Below are positions 17,031-25,879 of a stretch of DNA of 38,604 nt, piece by piece. The notes beneath the pieces were generated by a model. The model had not been told where the DNA came from, did no database searches, and saw only the letters and a list, made by a program, of their open reading frames with translations. The translations under genes were made by a program, and so were the position numbers. Each line of letters starts with the position of its first letter. The stretch's first letter is position 1. Source of the stretch: Pseudomonadota bacterium (GTDB taxonomy: Bacteria > Myxococcota_A > UBA9042 > GCA-2863065); NCBI GenBank assembly GCA_005776585.1, contig SXOX01000119.1, forward strand, positions 1-38,604. The letters are read 5' to 3'.

Positions 17031-18218
17031 ATGTACGCACGCATCGCCCAACCACCGAGCCGAAGCTTCTTCTTGTTGGGACCTCGCGGAACCGGGAAGA
17101 CCACCTGGCTAAGAGCGTGCCTGCCGCAGGGCGCGACTCCGGCGCGCTGGTTCGACCTGCTCGATGATCGCGAGCTCGCGCGACTGCTTCGCTCGCCCGG
17201 CGTGTTTTCGGCCGAGGTCCGTGCCTTGCCCTCGGGCAGCTGGGTCGTCGTTGACGAAGTTCAGCGCTTGCCAGGGCTGCTGAACGAGGTCCATGCGCTG
17301 CTCACGGAAGCGCCCGACCAGCGGCGATTTGCCCTCACGGGCTCCAGTGCGCGCAAGCTCCGCCGGGTCGGCGTCGACCTGCTTCCCGGGCGTGCCGTCA
17401 ATCGCCGCTTCTTCCCCCTGACCATTGCCGAGCGAGGATTTGACGTCAACGTGGACGAGGTCCTTGCGTTCGGTGGACTGCCGGCCATCGTCGCGGAATC
17501 GGACCGAAGGCTCAAGGCGGAACTGCTGATGGCCTACGTCGACAACTACTTGACCCAGGAGGTTCGGCTGGACGCGACGATCAAGGACCTAGCGACGTTC
17601 ACGCGGTTCCTGGAGGTCGCGATGCTGTGCAACGGACAGGTCGTCAACACCTCTGGCCTCGCCCGCGATGCGGCTGTGGCGCGAACGACCGTGCAGGGTT
17701 ACTTTGAGACCTTGACGGACACCTTGATCGGCGAATGGCAGCGGCCTTGGACTCCGTCAATCAAGGTTCGTGAGTCGGGGCATCCCAAGTGGCACTTTTT
17801 CGACCCGGGCGTCGTTCGGGCCGCGACAGGTCGGGTTTACGACCCGCTCGGCCCCGATGAGCGCGGTCCGCTCTTCGAGACTCTGATTCTGGGCGAGCTT
17901 CGGGCCGCCATCGACATCCTTGGACTCGGTGGTGCCTTGTCCTATTGGTCCCTTCCGAGCAAGACCGAGGTCGACGCCGTGTGGAGCCGGGGTCAGCGCG
18001 TGGTCGGCATCGAGATCAAGGCCACCGAGCGTTGGCGCCCGGAACACGGTCGAGGGCTCAATCACCTGCTGGCGTCCAAGGCCATCGAGGCCGCATTCGT
18101 GGTTTACCTCGGACCACACCCACTGAGGCACGGAGAGATCACGGTGCTTCCGTTGGCCGACTTCTGTCGACGGCTTTGGGACGGCGAGATCCTTCCTGCG
18201 GCCGGGTTCGGGTCCTAG
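17031..18218 (+). CDS. AAA-family ATPase with DUF4143 domain (copy A)
   Basis: 395-residue cytosolic protein. An N-terminal P-loop ATPase domain has Walker A GPRGTGKT (17-24), Walker B VVVDEVQ (to about 78), and TGSSARKL (103-110) as a sensor-like strand. A middle winged-helix-like part follows (ARDAAVARTTVQGYFETL). The C-terminal DUF4143 part carries EVDAVW and, 9 residues on, GIEIKA, the D-ExK pattern of PD-(D/E)XK-type nuclease folds. The biological role of this widespread family is unknown. The ATG at 17031 is preferred to the upstream in-frame ATG at 16947, which would overlap the previous gene and run through the inverted repeat. Its TAG stop shares a CTAG with the stop of the convergent lipoprotein gene. 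Confidence 0.88.
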   Translation: MYARIAQPPSRSFFLLGPRGTGKTTWLRACLPQGATPARWFDLLDDRELARLLRSPGVFSAEVRALPSGSWVVVDEVQRLPGLLNEVHALLTEAPDQRRFALTGSSARKLRRVGVDLLPGRAVNRRFFPLTIAERGFDVNVDEVLAFGGLPAIVAESDRRLKAELLMAYVDNYLTQEVRLDATIKDLATFTRFLEVAMLCNGQVVNTSGLARDAAVARTTVQGYFETLTDTLIGEWQRPWTPSIKVRESGHPKWHFFDPGVVRAATGRVYDPLGPDERGPLFETLILGELRAAIDILGLGGALSYWSLPSKTEVDAVWSRGQRVVGIEIKATERWRPEHGRGLNHLLASKAIEAAFVVYLGPHPLRHGEITVLPLADFCRRLWDGEILPAAGFGS

Positions 18219-21200
18219 GGCACGGGAATCGTTCGCGTGTAGATCCCGAGCCCGTCGCCGTCCTGGCCGTCGGACTCCCAGCCGACCCACAGCGCTCCTT
18301 GCTGTGCCACGACGAATGGACGCCGCTGCGCGCCGAGCCACGTTCGGTTGACGGTCACCCGCGGCGAAACCGGCGTGCCCTGGCCGTCGAAGCGCGCGAG
18401 CTGAAGGCCGAGATCGCTGCCGTCGAGGTCCTCGCTCTGCCAGACAACGACCAGATCGCCGGCGGGCGTGAAGCACGCCGACGCGTTCTGCTGCTGGCCA
18501 CTGGTCACTGCGTGCGGCGTGAGCTCTGGGCCCACGACGGCAAGCGTGTCGAGCTTGAACAGCTGGCAGCGAATATCCCAGGTGCCTGCGAACGACTCCC
18601 AGCACAGCCCGATGCGGCCCGCGCCCGAGACGGCGACCGTCGGGTGACGCTGATCGCCTGCCGTCGTGAGGTTGGCGAACGCCTCGTCGCCCTGAAAGCT
18701 CCCGTCGCCGTTCAGCCGTCGAAAGGCGATGCCCGCGCCGTCGCCGTCAAGGCCCTTGCCCGACCACGCCAGGACGAACTGCGCCTTCCCGGGCACGGCG
18801 GCGGCAACAACGTCGTCTTGCACCTGCGCAGTCGTCGTATTGACGACGAGCTCGCCGGAGGTGGCCTTACCCGAGGTGTCATACAGGCGCGCCGTGATGT
18901 CCGAAATCGACGGCGTCGCGGCGAAGGCCGTCCAGGCGACCACGAAGCTCCCGTCGGCGGCCATGGCCACGCTCGGGTCGGTCTGGAAGTCCTCGGTCGT
19001 CACATTCACGGGAATCTCGGCCGTGAGCGCGGCGCCAGCGTCGCTGAAGCGGCGCGCGTAGACGCCATCGATGGAGCCATCCTGACCCTCGGAGGTCCAC
19101 GCGACGACGGCCCAGGCACCGCCCGCGCTCACCGACGGCGTCGTTTGAGCACCCGCGCTCGTGGTGTTGACGAGGGTCTCCTTGGCCAACACCCCGCCGG
19201 CAGTCTTGGTGAACGTGGCCTGGATCTCCGTCGCCTTGCCGACCAATGGCTTGCCTTCGTAGACGACGACCGCTGTCCCGCTGGCCGTGACGGCCCCCGC
19301 CGGGTGCGCCTGGTCCTGCTGAATGGAGTCATGCGCCCGTGTCTCGACCGCGCCCGGAATTGGCTGCAGGTCCTTCGACAAGCGCCGCGTCCAGCCGACC
19401 CCGTTGGCGTCGTGGAACGCGACGATGAGCTCGTCGTTCGGGAGAACGGCCAGTGTCGAGTCGTATTGCTCGCCTTGGGGGACGGCGTTTACAAGGACGG
19501 GGTTAGCCACCGGCTCGGCGGAGGCGTTGAAGGCGCGCGCGACGACGCCGAAGCCGTCGCCGTCCGCCAGCGCGTCGTCGTAGGCCACGACGAAGCCATA
19601 GTCAGACAGCACGCCGACCTCGCCGAGCCGCTGATCGCTGGCGGTATTCTTGTTGACGGCAAACGCGTCCCCGAGCTTCGAGCCGTCCGCGTTGAACCGC
19701 TGGCCGCGAATCCCATCGCCAGCGCCATCGAGCTGGAACGCCTGCCAGAGCACGAGGAAGCGGCCGTTCTTGAACGTGGCGAGGCGCACCTCGCCTACGG
19801 CGTCCGGTGCGACGGTTACTGTCGTCGCCGCGGCCTCGGGGGTCCCGGCCTTCAAGAGGGTCCGGACCATGACGGTCACGCCGTCGGCCGCGACCCAGGT
19901 CAGGCCGATGCGGTCGGTCCCGTCGGGGAAGACCGACGCGTCGATGAGTGCCTGACCCTTGAAGTCCGCGGCGTTGAGCAGGGTCAGCGCCTCACCGGCA
20001 GGTTCGAGCTTGGCGTCGAGCGTGGTGAAGTACAGTGGATAGCTGAGGAAACCGTTACGCCACGACGAGAGCAGGGCCAGCGAGCCGTCCGAGAACACGA
20101 GCGTGCGCGCCATGGCCGCCGCGAAGGAGGGCCCATTGCAGGTGGACGAGCCCGGCCCACTGAAGCACGCGGCCTCGATCGATCCGGGTGTGCCCTGGAG
20201 CAGGAGCTTCCCGGACGCGTCCCAGGTCTCGATGGTCAGCGGCACCCCCGTGCGTGCCCAGGTGTTCCACGGACAGGCCCCGGGGTAACAGGTCGAGGCG
20301 GTCTTGGGCAGCTTGGCGAGGGTCAGGGTCGCGTAGCCGCCCGACGGCAGCGCGGCCACGGGCAGTCGGAGTGGATGGCCTTCCATTGTCTGTTGTTCGT
20401 CGAGACGGCTCCCGGCCGCGTCCGTGCGCCGCAGCGAGCTGCCTTGTCCGAAGCCACCGGCCCACAGTGTCACATAGCCGCTCCCGAGAGCCGCGATCGA
20501 CGGGCGCTGAGCGACGCCGCCTGCAACCGACAGACGATCCTCGACGCACGCCTGGCCTACGCCAACGCATTGTCCAGTCTGGCAGTCGGAGTACGATGTG
20601 CAGGCGTCGAGGTCGTCGCAGAGGGTCCCGTTGTCCTTGGCTTGGGCCTGGCAGTCTCCAGTTGCCGTGTTGACGATGCCGAGCGTGCACGGGCCCGCCA
20701 GCTTGGAGCAGTCCTTGGGCTTGCCGGCGCACGTGCCCGCGGTGCACGTGTCGGCTTCCGTCGTGACGTTGCCGTCATTGCAGGAGCCGCCCTCGTTGGT
20801 CGCGACCGAGCTGCACACGAACGTCGCAAGCGCGCAGGTGTCGGCCGTACAGGCGTTGCCATCGTCGCAGTCGCCGTTCTGGTGACAGCACACCTTGGGG
20901 TCGAGCCCATCGTCGGCGCCGAGCTTGCAGTCGTCGTCTTTGCCGTTGCAGACCTCGGCCGCGGGTGTCGCGGCGTCGCAGGGCGACAGGCCCTGATCGG
21001 TGCACAGCCGCTGCCCGCCGCACACTCCGGCCGCATTGGTCACCGAGCAGCTCGTCTTGGCGAGCACCAACCAGCCCCAGTCGTTGCACTCGCAGGTGCC
21101 CGACGTGGGATGACACGAGCCCGGACCGGTAACACCTGCGGCCTTGCAGGTGTAGCCCGCCGCGCACGAGCCGTCCGGCTCGCAGGGCAGGGCGCAGAAG

Positions 21201-21688
21201 CTGCCGGCGTCCCCCAAGCTCTGGCACGTGCCGGCGGCGCAGTCCTTGGGCCCGGTGCACGGCTGACAGGCCCAGGTCGAGTCGGCGAGGCAGACGAGGC
21301 CCGACGCGGCGTTGCCTGCCGAGGCGCACGCGAAGCCTTTCGGGCAGGTGTCGGTGCACGCCGTCGCACACGCGCCGAGGACGCAGGCCCCCTTCTCGCA
21401 GTCGGTGTGCTTGACACACGCGCAGCCAAGCGCCGCGGGCAGTTCACAGGGGTCGAGCTTGCCGGCGTCTTCGGAGGCGAGCTCTTTCGCCAGAGCGTCT
21501 TTGGTCTCGCTCGTCTGGATCTCGCTGGCGTCGGTGGCCCCAACGTCCTGCACCGTGTCCGCCCGCGTGTCCTGGCCCCCCGAGGTGCCACCCGTGTCGT
21601 CGGAGGGACCTTGTCCCACGACCGCAGGTTCCTTGTCGGTACAACCGACGACATGACACGCCAGCACGAGAACAGCCCAGTACTTCAT
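18215..21688 (-). CDS. Large Cys-rich surface lipoprotein with MopE-type metal motif and repeat propeller
   Basis: 1157-residue predicted outer-membrane lipoprotein (lipobox VVGC, Cys16). A Ser/Thr/Asp-rich linker leads to a Cys-rich block (81-381) with CPKGFAC, GSFCALPC and GLSPCDAATPAAEVC, then a MopE/Asp-rich putative metal motif (CNGKDDDCKLGADDGL, 247-262) and CDDGNACTADTC-type repeats (271-381). From about 385 to the end there are beta strands with repeats such as SVAMAADGSFVVAWT and VNTTTA, typical of secreted propeller-like proteins. The Cys-rich block is paralogous to that of the lipoprotein starting at 25880. It converges on DUF4143 gene A with overlapping stop codons. Function unknown; surface binding or adhesion is a guess. 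Confidence 0.85.
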   Translation of the reverse strand: MKYWAVLVLACHVVGCTDKEPAVVGQGPSDDTGGTSGGQDTRADTVQDVGATDASEIQTSETKDALAKELASEDAGKLDPCELPAALGCACVKHTDCEKGACVLGACATACTDTCPKGFACASAGNAASGLVCLADSTWACQPCTGPKDCAAGTCQSLGDAGSFCALPCEPDGSCAAGYTCKAAGVTGPGSCHPTSGTCECNDWGWLVLAKTSCSVTNAAGVCGGQRLCTDQGLSPCDAATPAAEVCNGKDDDCKLGADDGLDPKVCCHQNGDCDDGNACTADTCALATFVCSSVATNEGGSCNDGNVTTEADTCTAGTCAGKPKDCSKLAGPCTLGIVNTATGDCQAQAKDNGTLCDDLDACTSYSDCQTGQCVGVGQACVEDRLSVAGGVAQRPSIAALGSGYVTLWAGGFGQGSSLRRTDAAGSRLDEQQTMEGHPLRLPVAALPSGGYATLTLAKLPKTASTCYPGACPWNTWARTGVPLTIETWDASGKLLLQGTPGSIEAACFSGPGSSTCNGPSFAAAMARTLVFSDGSLALLSSWRNGFLSYPLYFTTLDAKLEPAGEALTLLNAADFKGQALIDASVFPDGTDRIGLTWVAADGVTVMVRTLLKAGTPEAAATTVTVAPDAVGEVRLATFKNGRFLVLWQAFQLDGAGDGIRGQRFNADGSKLGDAFAVNKNTASDQRLGEVGVLSDYGFVVAYDDALADGDGFGVVARAFNASAEPVANPVLVNAVPQGEQYDSTLAVLPNDELIVAFHDANGVGWTRRLSKDLQPIPGAVETRAHDSIQQDQAHPAGAVTASGTAVVVYEGKPLVGKATEIQATFTKTAGGVLAKETLVNTTSAGAQTTPSVSAGGAWAVVAWTSEGQDGSIDGVYARRFSDAGAALTAEIPVNVTTEDFQTDPSVAMAADGSFVVAWTAFAATPSISDITARLYDTSGKATSGELVVNTTTAQVQDDVVAAAVPGKAQFVLAWSGKGLDGDGAGIAFRRLNGDGSFQGDEAFANLTTAGDQRHPTVAVSGAGRIGLCWESFAGTWDIRCQLFKLDTLAVVGPELTPHAVTSGQQQNASACFTPAGDLVVVWQSEDLDGSDLGLQLARFDGQGTPVSPRVTVNRTWLGAQRRPFVVAQQGALWVGWESDGQDGDGLGIYTRTIPVP

Positions 21689-21758
21689 TGAGAGACCCCC
21701 TCCAAGGTGCCAAGGCTACCTCAGACGAAGCCGTTAGCGAATATTCAAACTCGCCGCT

Positions 21759-22625
21759 TCAGAACGCCGCGCCGAGGCCGAGCGACACCGAAGGGGTCCA
21801 GGCATCGACGAGCGACGAGTCGGGCGCGTGCGTGCGGAACCACGGCAGCGTGGCCCACGCAAAGACGTCGAGCCTCCAATCGCTCGCGCGCAGGAGCTCC
21901 ACGCCGAGACGCACGCCGAGGTGTGCGCCCCAGACGATGACGTGCTCCTCGACGTCCGCGCCCGGCCGCGAGTCGACTCGGAGCACGCTGACGCCGAGGG
22001 AGGCGCCCAGGTAGAACGAGGACGTCGCGCGCGGTGAGACGAACCAGGCGAACTCGGGCTCCATGATGGCAGCCACAGTCACGCGATGACGTGCCGCTAC
22101 GTTCGGGGACCCGAACGCCGTCGCGACGCGCGCACCGACGTGGAATGGCCCGAGCCCGCGCCGCAGCCGAAACGCGACGCCGGGAAGCCACGCGGCGCCT
22201 TCGTCGGTCCATGTGACCGTCTGGAAGGCCTCGAAGCCGTACAGCATCACGCCGCGGACGCTCGCGGCCTGGCCGCCGCCGATGACGTCGAGCAGTCGCC
22301 CCATGTCCTCGGAGAGCGCGACCGGATCGCTCCGCAGCACCTGGGTGACCAGCTCCGCCAATGCGTTCTCCAGCGACGTGCCCGCCTGGACGCGTGCGGC
22401 CGGTTGCCCGTCGAGCCAGCCGATGAGCCACGTCCGCTGCTCGAGCGTCGTGACCTCGACGTGCAGCGTCGTCTTGCACTCGGCTTCCACCGGCTCGTGT
22501 GGCGGGTGGCGTCGCACCTCGCCGTGCACGAGGCTCTGGAGTGCCGCGACCGACGTCGTCCCGCCGGTCACGCGGACCTCGACGCAGATCGGAACCGCTC
22601 CGAACGCTTGGCGAAAAGCGTCCAT
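21759..22625 (-). CDS. C-terminal fragment of a frameshifted outer-membrane-type protein
   Basis: 288 codons from the ATG at 22625; the frame is open far upstream, but that part is out-of-frame shadow. It begins with a short segment containing PICVEVRVTGGTT and later shows alternating strands such as FHVGARVATAFGSP, SSFYLGASLGVSVL and WGAHLGVRLGVELL, ending VSLGLGAAF with a terminal Phe, as outer-membrane beta-barrels do. It lacks its own signal peptide. The signal peptide and first domain lie in the other frame (22906-22568), so the two are probably one gene broken by an indel near 22585-22625. A GGAGG lies only 1 nt before this ATG, too close for normal initiation. Confidence 0.65.
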   Translation of the reverse strand: MDAFRQAFGAVPICVEVRVTGGTTSVAALQSLVHGEVRRHPPHEPVEAECKTTLHVEVTTLEQRTWLIGWLDGQPAARVQAGTSLENALAELVTQVLRSDPVALSEDMGRLLDVIGGGQAASVRGVMLYGFEAFQTVTWTDEGAAWLPGVAFRLRRGLGPFHVGARVATAFGSPNVAARHRVTVAAIMEPEFAWFVSPRATSSFYLGASLGVSVLRVDSRPGADVEEHVIVWGAHLGVRLGVELLRASDWRLDVFAWATLPWFRTHAPDSSLVDAWTPSVSLGLGAAF

Positions 22626-22906
22626 CCCTCCGCGAGCGGATAGAGCTCGACCGTCACACGCTGGACGCAGCCGGCCTCGACGGCGTCGAAACCTGCCTCG
22701 CGCGTCACGTAGTGCTCGATGAGGCGCTTCAGGTACCTCGTTGGCTCCATCGGATAGGCCCGCTTGGCGGGGGTCTTCCCCTGAGCGGGCTCCTCGGCGC
22801 GGATGACGACCTCGACGCAGACCTTGAGCTCGTCGGCGCGCGCGCTGGCGGCGGTGAGCCCGACGAGAGCGCAGATGACGACACGGACGTGGGATGCTTG
22901 CGACAT
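22568..22906 (-). CDS. N-terminal fragment of the frameshifted outer-membrane-type protein
   Basis: 112 codons. The ATG at 22906 is preferred to the GTG at 22918 because AGGAGG ends 4 nt upstream. The product has a clear signal peptide (VRVVICALVGLTAASARA) and then a strand-rich start (ELKVCVEVVIRAEEP ... QRVTVELYPLAEGW). After that the frame runs into Arg/Ser-rich nonsense (RSERFRSASRSA) and a stop, while sensible protein resumes in another frame. Together the pieces would make a protein of about 380 residues. The gene lies upstream of the large lipoprotein gene on the same strand, 70 nt from it. Confidence 0.65.
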   Translation of the reverse strand: MSQASHVRVVICALVGLTAASARADELKVCVEVVIRAEEPAQGKTPAKRAYPMEPTRYLKRLIEHYVTREAGFDAVEAGCVQRVTVELYPLAEGWTLFAKRSERFRSASRSA

Positions 22907-22990
22907 GTTCCTCCTCACGCGGCCTTTGGGGCGCGCTCGAGGAGGCTCTCCGCAATCGCCGTGCCGTCGGTGAGGCGGCGTCAGGTGCTT

Positions 22991-23028
22991 CGATCAGGTC
23001 CTGCGCTGGAGTAGGCGCGCCCTGATCG
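22991..23028. promoter_or_regulatory. Inverted repeat in a divergent promoter region
   Basis: Arms CGATCAGG (22991-22998) and CCTGATCG (23021-23028), perfect over 8 bp with a 22-nt spacer, in the 181-nt gap between the divergent starts at 22906 and 23088. Its place suits an operator for both genes; nothing else of note is seen in this gap. Confidence 0.4.
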
Positions 23029-23087
23029 CGATGGAGAGCGCTACTCCGAAGTTGCGACCTGGCCGCGCGTCGTGTAGTCCGCGCCAC

Positions 23088-24362
23088 ATGAACCGACGTG
23101 ACTTCCTCGCCGCCTCCGCTTCGCTGCTCGCCTCGCGCGCCTTGGCCCGACCGCCTGCCGGTGACATGGGCGCGCCGGCGCGAGACCCTTATCGCCACAC
23201 GAACACGAAGGCCGTGCTGCCGGCCTGGGACGGCTCGACCTCCAGCGACTCGACGGCCTCGCAATACCGCATGTTTCGCGGTAACCGTGCCCACGCGCAC
23301 TCGGGGTCCGGCACGCTCGGCACGAACCTCAAGCTGCTTTGGAAGTTCAAGATGGCGGACTTCTACACGCAGACCAGCTACGGTAAAAAATACCACTGGC
23401 AGGGCATGGGCTGGACTGGCCAAACGCTGAAGGCCGGCAAGTACGTGTACGCAGGCTCGACCGGCGGGCACATGCACTGCCTCGAGGCCGACACCGGGAA
23501 GCTCGTCTGGTACTTCACCGCCGGGCGTTCGTTCAAAGGCTCACCGTGCTTTTACAAGAACCGCGTCATCTGCCCGAACGTGGACAACCACCTGCGGTGC
23601 CTGGACGGCGAGACCGGCCGGGTCGTGTGGTCGTGGGTTTCGCCCAACGATATTGATAGTTCCCCGCTGGTTCACGAGAACAAGGTCTACGTGGGCGGCG
23701 AGGACGGCGCGGTCAAGTGCCTGGACTCGGAGACCGGCAAGCTCGTCTGGCGTCAAGGGTTCGGCGTCGGACAGGGCGAGAAGCTCGGCTCGGGCGGCAT
23801 CGAGTCGAGCCTGGCCATCATGGACGACATCGCCTACTTCGGGCACCTCGACGGCAAGGTGCGGGCCATCTCGACGCGCGACGGCAAGCTCCAGTGGGCG
23901 ACCAAGATCGGCGGGGACACCGACAGCTCGCCGTTGTTGTGGAAGGACCGGCTCTACATTGGCTGTGAGGACTCGGTCAAGACCTTTCACTGTCTGGATC
24001 GGGGCACTGGCAAGCTCGTGTGGGACCTCAAGATCTCCGGCGGTGTCTGGGGCTCTGCAGGGCTCTACGACGACAAGCTCTACATCGGCGGTCAGAACGG
24101 CGTGATGTACTGCCTCGACCCCAAGACCGGCCGGTCACTCTGGGAGTTCAAGGTCGGCCGCCCCATCTGGGCGAGCCCGAACATCGTGGACGGCAAGGTC
24201 TGCTTCGGCTCCTACGACCGGCACTACCGCATGCTCGACGCCAAGACCGGCAAGCTGCTGTGGCAGCACGACCTGGGCGAGCGCTCCCACTCCGGCGCGG
24301 CCATCGTCGAGGGCAAGATCTGGGTCGGCAACGCCGGCGGGTACCTGTTCTGTTTCGGTTGA
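23088..24362 (+). CDS. Tat-exported PQQ-like beta-propeller protein
   Basis: 424 residues from the ATG at 23088, chosen because it opens a twin-arginine signal (MNRRDFLAASASLLASRALA); the upstream ATG at 23031 would bury it. The mature part is a chain of PQQ-type propeller blades with the recurring pattern of CLD/LD-x-x-TGKLVW and SSP, for example CLEADTGKLVWYF, CLDGETGRVVW, CLDSETGKLVW and MLDAKTGKLLWQHD. It lacks recognisable catalytic or calcium residues of PQQ dehydrogenases, so it is probably a binding or scaffold propeller like BamB-type proteins, but exported folded. Cys residues recur in the blades. Substrate unknown. Confidence 0.88.
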   Translation: MNRRDFLAASASLLASRALARPPAGDMGAPARDPYRHTNTKAVLPAWDGSTSSDSTASQYRMFRGNRAHAHSGSGTLGTNLKLLWKFKMADFYTQTSYGKKYHWQGMGWTGQTLKAGKYVYAGSTGGHMHCLEADTGKLVWYFTAGRSFKGSPCFYKNRVICPNVDNHLRCLDGETGRVVWSWVSPNDIDSSPLVHENKVYVGGEDGAVKCLDSETGKLVWRQGFGVGQGEKLGSGGIESSLAIMDDIAYFGHLDGKVRAISTRDGKLQWATKIGGDTDSSPLLWKDRLYIGCEDSVKTFHCLDRGTGKLVWDLKISGGVWGSAGLYDDKLYIGGQNGVMYCLDPKTGRSLWEFKVGRPIWASPNIVDGKVCFGSYDRHYRMLDAKTGKLLWQHDLGERSHSGAAIVEGKIWVGNAGGYLFCFG

Positions 24363-24389
24363 GAGCCCAGCGCACGCCGATCAGGGACG

Positions 24390-24424
24390 GATCTTGACAG
24401 ATCGTGAAGTCGATTTTAGATCTG
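24390..24424. promoter_or_regulatory. GATC half-site cluster before DUF4143 gene B
   Basis: GATCT (24390) and AGATC (24399) form a 5-bp inverted repeat with a 4-nt spacer. CAGATC (24398-24403) and GATCTG (24419-24424) form a second, 6-bp pair. The cluster ends 4 nt before the GTG start of gene B. It is more AT-rich than its surroundings and is a candidate promoter or operator. Confidence 0.4.
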
Positions 24425-24428
24425 GCGG

Positions 24429-25610
24429 GTGTTTCTTCCTCGCCGACTCCTTCCGACGTTGCAAAGTGCCCTGCGCTCCTTTCCGTCGGTCCTGGTGACC
24501 GGCCCGCGGCAGTCGGGCAAGACGACGTTCCTCCGCGCTGAGCTCGGTGCAACTCACCGTTACGTCTCACTGGACGACCCCATCACGCGTGCGGGCGCGG
24601 CGGCCGATCCCAACGGGTTCCTGGATTCCTTGGGCGACGTGCCGGCAATCATTGACGAGATTCAGGGCGTGCCCGAGTTGTTCAGCTATCTGAAGACCCG
24701 CATCGATGCCGAGCGCCAACGCGCGGGGCGTTGGGTCCTCACCGGCTCGGCCCACTTTGCCTTGATGCGCGGAGTGACCGAGTCGCTCGCTGGGCGCATC
24801 GCTCTGCTGGACTTGCCACCGTTCAGCCACCGCGAGATGGAGTCCGTCCCGCGGGATCTGCCGTCGGTCATTCTCTGCGGCGGGTATCCGGAGCCTGCGC
24901 TCCATCCCGAACGGCTCGACCTGTGGTCGCGCTCGTACCTTCAGACCTACGTCGAGCGTGACGTGCGCTCACTGCATGGCCTGACCAACCTGCGCACCTT
25001 CGAGGCGTTTCTCGCCGTGTGCGCTGCGCGCCATGGACAGCTCCTCAACATGGCGGACGTCGCGCGCGATGTCGGGATCTCGCAGCCCACCGTCCGGGCG
25101 TGGAGCGGTCTCTTGGAGGCTTCCTACCTCGCGACCCTCGTGCCTCCCTATTTCGAGAACTTCGGAAAGCGCGTCACTCGGGCTCCGAAGCTCTTCTTCT
25201 TGGACTCGGCGCTCGTGTGTGCCCTTACCCACCTCCGCGATGGGCAGGTCGCGCTCGCGGGTCCGAGCGGCGGGAGCCTGTTCGAGGGCTGGGTCCTGTC
25301 CGAGATGGTCAAGGCCTTCGCCGCTCTTGGACGGCGTCCGGAGATCGCCATGTGGCGGTCACACGATGGACTCGAGGTCGACTTCGTCGTGCCCATCGGA
25401 GGCCGCTTGCTGCCCATCGAGGTGAAGCTCACCGCATCGCCCTCGCCGAAGCACGTCGAGCCGCTGCGGCGGTTTTCGAACCTCGTCGGCGCACAGCGGG
25501 CCATGCCGGGGCTCTTGGTGTGTCGCGTCGCGTCCCGCACCGTCATGCCGTTCGGCTGCGAGGCCCTGCCGTGGCACGAATTTCCTCAGGTCTTCGAGTC
25601 GTTGATCTAG
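24429..25610 (+). CDS. AAA-family ATPase with DUF4143 domain (copy B)
   Basis: 393 residues from GTG 24429. Walker A is GPRQSGKT (25-32), Walker B AIIDEIQG, sensor-like strand VLTGSAHF. The middle shows the family's SYLQTYVERDVRSL and a helix-turn-helix-like VARDVGISQPTVRAW. The C-terminal DUF4143 part has LEVDFVVPIGGRLLPIEVK, retaining the D-ExK residues of the PD-(D/E)XK fold. It belongs to a different subgroup from copies A and C (GPRQSGKT rather than GPRGTGK). Its TAG stop falls inside the CTAG that borders the 185-bp inverted-repeat element, so the element may have set its 3' end. It lies upstream of, and in the same direction as, the giant lipoprotein gene. Role unknown. Confidence 0.88.
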   Translation: MFLPRRLLPTLQSALRSFPSVLVTGPRQSGKTTFLRAELGATHRYVSLDDPITRAGAAADPNGFLDSLGDVPAIIDEIQGVPELFSYLKTRIDAERQRAGRWVLTGSAHFALMRGVTESLAGRIALLDLPPFSHREMESVPRDLPSVILCGGYPEPALHPERLDLWSRSYLQTYVERDVRSLHGLTNLRTFEAFLAVCAARHGQLLNMADVARDVGISQPTVRAWSGLLEASYLATLVPPYFENFGKRVTRAPKLFFLDSALVCALTHLRDGQVALAGPSGGSLFEGWVLSEMVKAFAALGRRPEIAMWRSHDGLEVDFVVPIGGRLLPIEVKLTASPSPKHVEPLRRFSNLVGAQRAMPGLLVCRVASRTVMPFGCEALPWHEFPQVFESLI

Positions 25611-25791
25611 CCCGCATTATGCATGACTGTCACGCGTCAACGTCCGCGATCGCAGGCTTGCGCCGTCGTTCACCTCCTTCGCCGTACCACCAGTACGTCT
25701 CAGTCGGTGAATCCCGGCGCGTTGCGCCGCGACGGCTCAGCCGTGCGTTCGCGGCGTTGACATCGTTCCATTCATGCATGATGCGGGCTAG
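25607..25791. mobile_element. 185-bp MITE-like element with long imperfect terminal inverted repeats
   Basis: The left end CTAGCCCGCATTATGCATGA (25607-25626) matches the inverse of the right end (25772-25791) at 19 of 20 positions. With small gaps the arms stay similar for about 50 nt each (GTCAACG and CCGCGA blocks on both sides). Two hairpins lie inside: CGGCGC/GCGCCG (25715-25729) and ACGGCT/AGCCGT (25732-25744). No coding capacity is seen. CTAG at both ends could be a 4-bp target duplication. It looks like a non-autonomous transposable element; the transposon family was not assigned. Confidence 0.6.
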
Positions 25792-25879
25792 GAGCCTGCT
25801 CCGACCTGCCTCGGTGGTGGAGTGCCCGCTAGACAACGGCTGCGCCACGTCGTATCCCCTCCAATTCAGGGGGCACAGT

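Noticed and set aside
17945..21691. 1248-codon plus-strand open frame opposite the large lipoprotein gene
   Set aside because: Arg/Gly/Ala-rich shadow without domains; the minus-strand frame has a signal peptide, lipobox and Cys motifs.
22640..23477. Upstream extension of the outer-membrane-type open frame to 23477
   Set aside because: Arg-rich shadow that crosses the divergent promoter and the PQQ-like gene start.
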